Origin: an uncultured Mitsuokella sp.
Lineage (GTDB): Bacteria > Bacillota > Negativicutes > Selenomonadales > Selenomonadaceae
Direction: 5' to 3'
Assembly: GCA_900770895.1 (NCBI GenBank)
Contig: CAAGMF010000203.1
Coordinates: 1 to 6,762, forward strand
Length of the DNA: 6,762 bases
The notes below the pieces were generated by a model. It was not told the DNA's origin. It searched no databases and saw only the letters and a list, made by a program, of their open reading frames with translations. How positions within the stretch are numbered: position 1 is the stretch's first letter; each line of letters begins with the position of its first letter. Of the stretch, positions 5,873-6,762 are shown piece by piece. A program made the translations under genes and the position numbers.

Positions 5873-6762
5873 ATGAGCGAAAATAAAATGCAGCGTGGTC
5901 TGAAGAACAGACATTTGCAGCTGATATCACTGGGCGGAGTCATAGGCAGCGGGTATTTCCTCGGTACTGGCTATGTACTGGAGAATGCCGGTCCGGGAGC
6001 CATACTGGCCTATATGCTGGGCGGCATCATCGTCCTGTGCGTCATGCTGTGCCTGGCCGAGCTGGCCGTAGAGAAACCGATCTCGGGTTCTTTCGTGGTC
6101 TATTCGCGCGAGAATATATCGCCGGTATGGGCCTGCGGTGTGGGCTGGGCCTACTGGATAACGTGGGTGGCCTATGTGCCATCGGAGATGATAGCGGCCG
6201 GCATCATCATGAGCAACTTCCTGCCGCAGATTAGTCAGCTATGGTGGGCGGTATTGTTCGGCCTGCTGATAACGGTTATAAATCTATTCCATGTCGATAA
6301 GTTCGGCGAGAGCGAGTTCTGGCTGGCGCTCGTGAAGATCGTGGCCCTCGTGGCATTCTCCATCGTGGCCGGTCTCATATGTCTCGGCGTCATAGGCGAC
6401 CAGGGCTACATAGGCACCAGCGTGCTGCTGGGCAGCGGCGGCTTCGCTCCGCATGGCTACTGGGCCATATTCCTGACGATGGTCATCATCCTCGTCAATT
6501 TCCAGGGCACGGAGATCATCGGCCTCGCGGCCGGCGAGAGCGACAACCCGGCCAAGAGCATACCGCTGGCGGTCCGGAACGTCACCTGGCGCATCATCGC
6601 TCTCTACATCATCCCGATATCGCTCCTGATATCCATTCTGCCTTGGGATCAGGCTTCGCTGCAGGAGAGCGTGTTCGCAGCGGCCCTGAATCAGTATGGC
6701 TTTACGGGCTTCGGCGCTTTCTTCGCTGTCGTCATACTGACTGCGGCCATCTCGTGCTCGAA
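5873..6762 (+). CDS. APC-superfamily amino acid permease (AAT family), 3' end outside window
   Basis: An ATG at 5873 opens 296 codons that run off the window; family members are about 450-480 residues, so roughly two thirds is present. The start RGLKNRHLQLISLGGVIGSG (8-27) is the signature of bacterial amino acid permeases, with the GSG helix break of TM1 at 25-27. It is followed by AELAVEKPISGSF (62-74) in the TM2-TM3 region and GTEIIGLAAGESDNPAKSIP (212-231) at TM6, then the usual TM7. About seven helices are visible. The AAT family (LysP, AroP, GabP and relatives) imports amino acids with protons; the specific substrate is not evident. WVAYVPSEMIAAGIIM (98-113) differs from the AroP/LysP versions I recall and may mark a subgroup. 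The next in-frame ATG is at 5888. The Shine-Dalgarno placement is odd (see findings). Confidence 0.9.
   Translation, partial: MSENKMQRGLKNRHLQLISLGGVIGSGYFLGTGYVLENAGPGAILAYMLGGIIVLCVMLCLAELAVEKPISGSFVVYSRENISPVWACGVGWAYWITWVAYVPSEMIAAGIIMSNFLPQISQLWWAVLFGLLITVINLFHVDKFGESEFWLALVKIVALVAFSIVAGLICLGVIGDQGYIGTSVLLGSGGFAPHGYWAIFLTMVIILVNFQGTEIIGLAAGESDNPAKSIPLAVRNVTWRIIALYIIPISLLISILPWDQASLQESVFAAALNQYGFTGFGAFFAVVILTAAISCS

Overview
This is a GC-rich bacterial window with dense genes, short gaps, two TTG starts behind purine-rich Shine-Dalgarno sequences, and a high-GC coding style that still uses AUA isoleucine heavily. It looks like a Firmicutes-type genome. A member of the Negativicutes (Selenomonas-like) is my best guess, but that is inference from style, not from a marker gene. 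I see no tRNA, rRNA, CRISPR array, insertion sequence or phage gene.

Layout. (1) 2-697 is the 3' part of a gene for a membrane-anchored coiled-coil protein with seven leucines at exact heptad spacing. (2) 746-4963 is a four-gene + strand cluster: a lipoprotein substrate-binding protein (746-1696), an ABC ATPase (1738-2520), a permease overlapping it by one base (2520-3266), and, 14 bases later, a membrane-anchored zinc-metallopeptidase-like protein (3281-4963). The first three form a complete importer of the nitrate/sulfonate/thiamine-precursor (SsuABC/TauABC/ThiXYZ-like) type; the substrate cannot be read from sequence. (3) 4965-5654 on the minus strand is a YigZ/IMPACT-family gene that converges on the cluster with one base between stop codons. 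The cluster's apparent intrinsic terminator lies inside the end of this gene. (4) 5655-5872 is an AT-rich divergent intergenic region. (5) 5873 to the window end is the first 296 codons of an APC-superfamily amino acid permease.

The most unusual item is the 560-residue protein at 3281-4963. Its N-terminal half carries HExxH (148-152) and a downstream EEGSADF (173-179), as in gluzincin peptidases. Its C-terminal half aligns to the N-terminal half by eye but has lost both zinc-binding elements. It therefore looks like an active peptidase domain fused to a degenerate duplicate, made in an operon with an ABC importer. What the peptidase does for the transporter is unknown.
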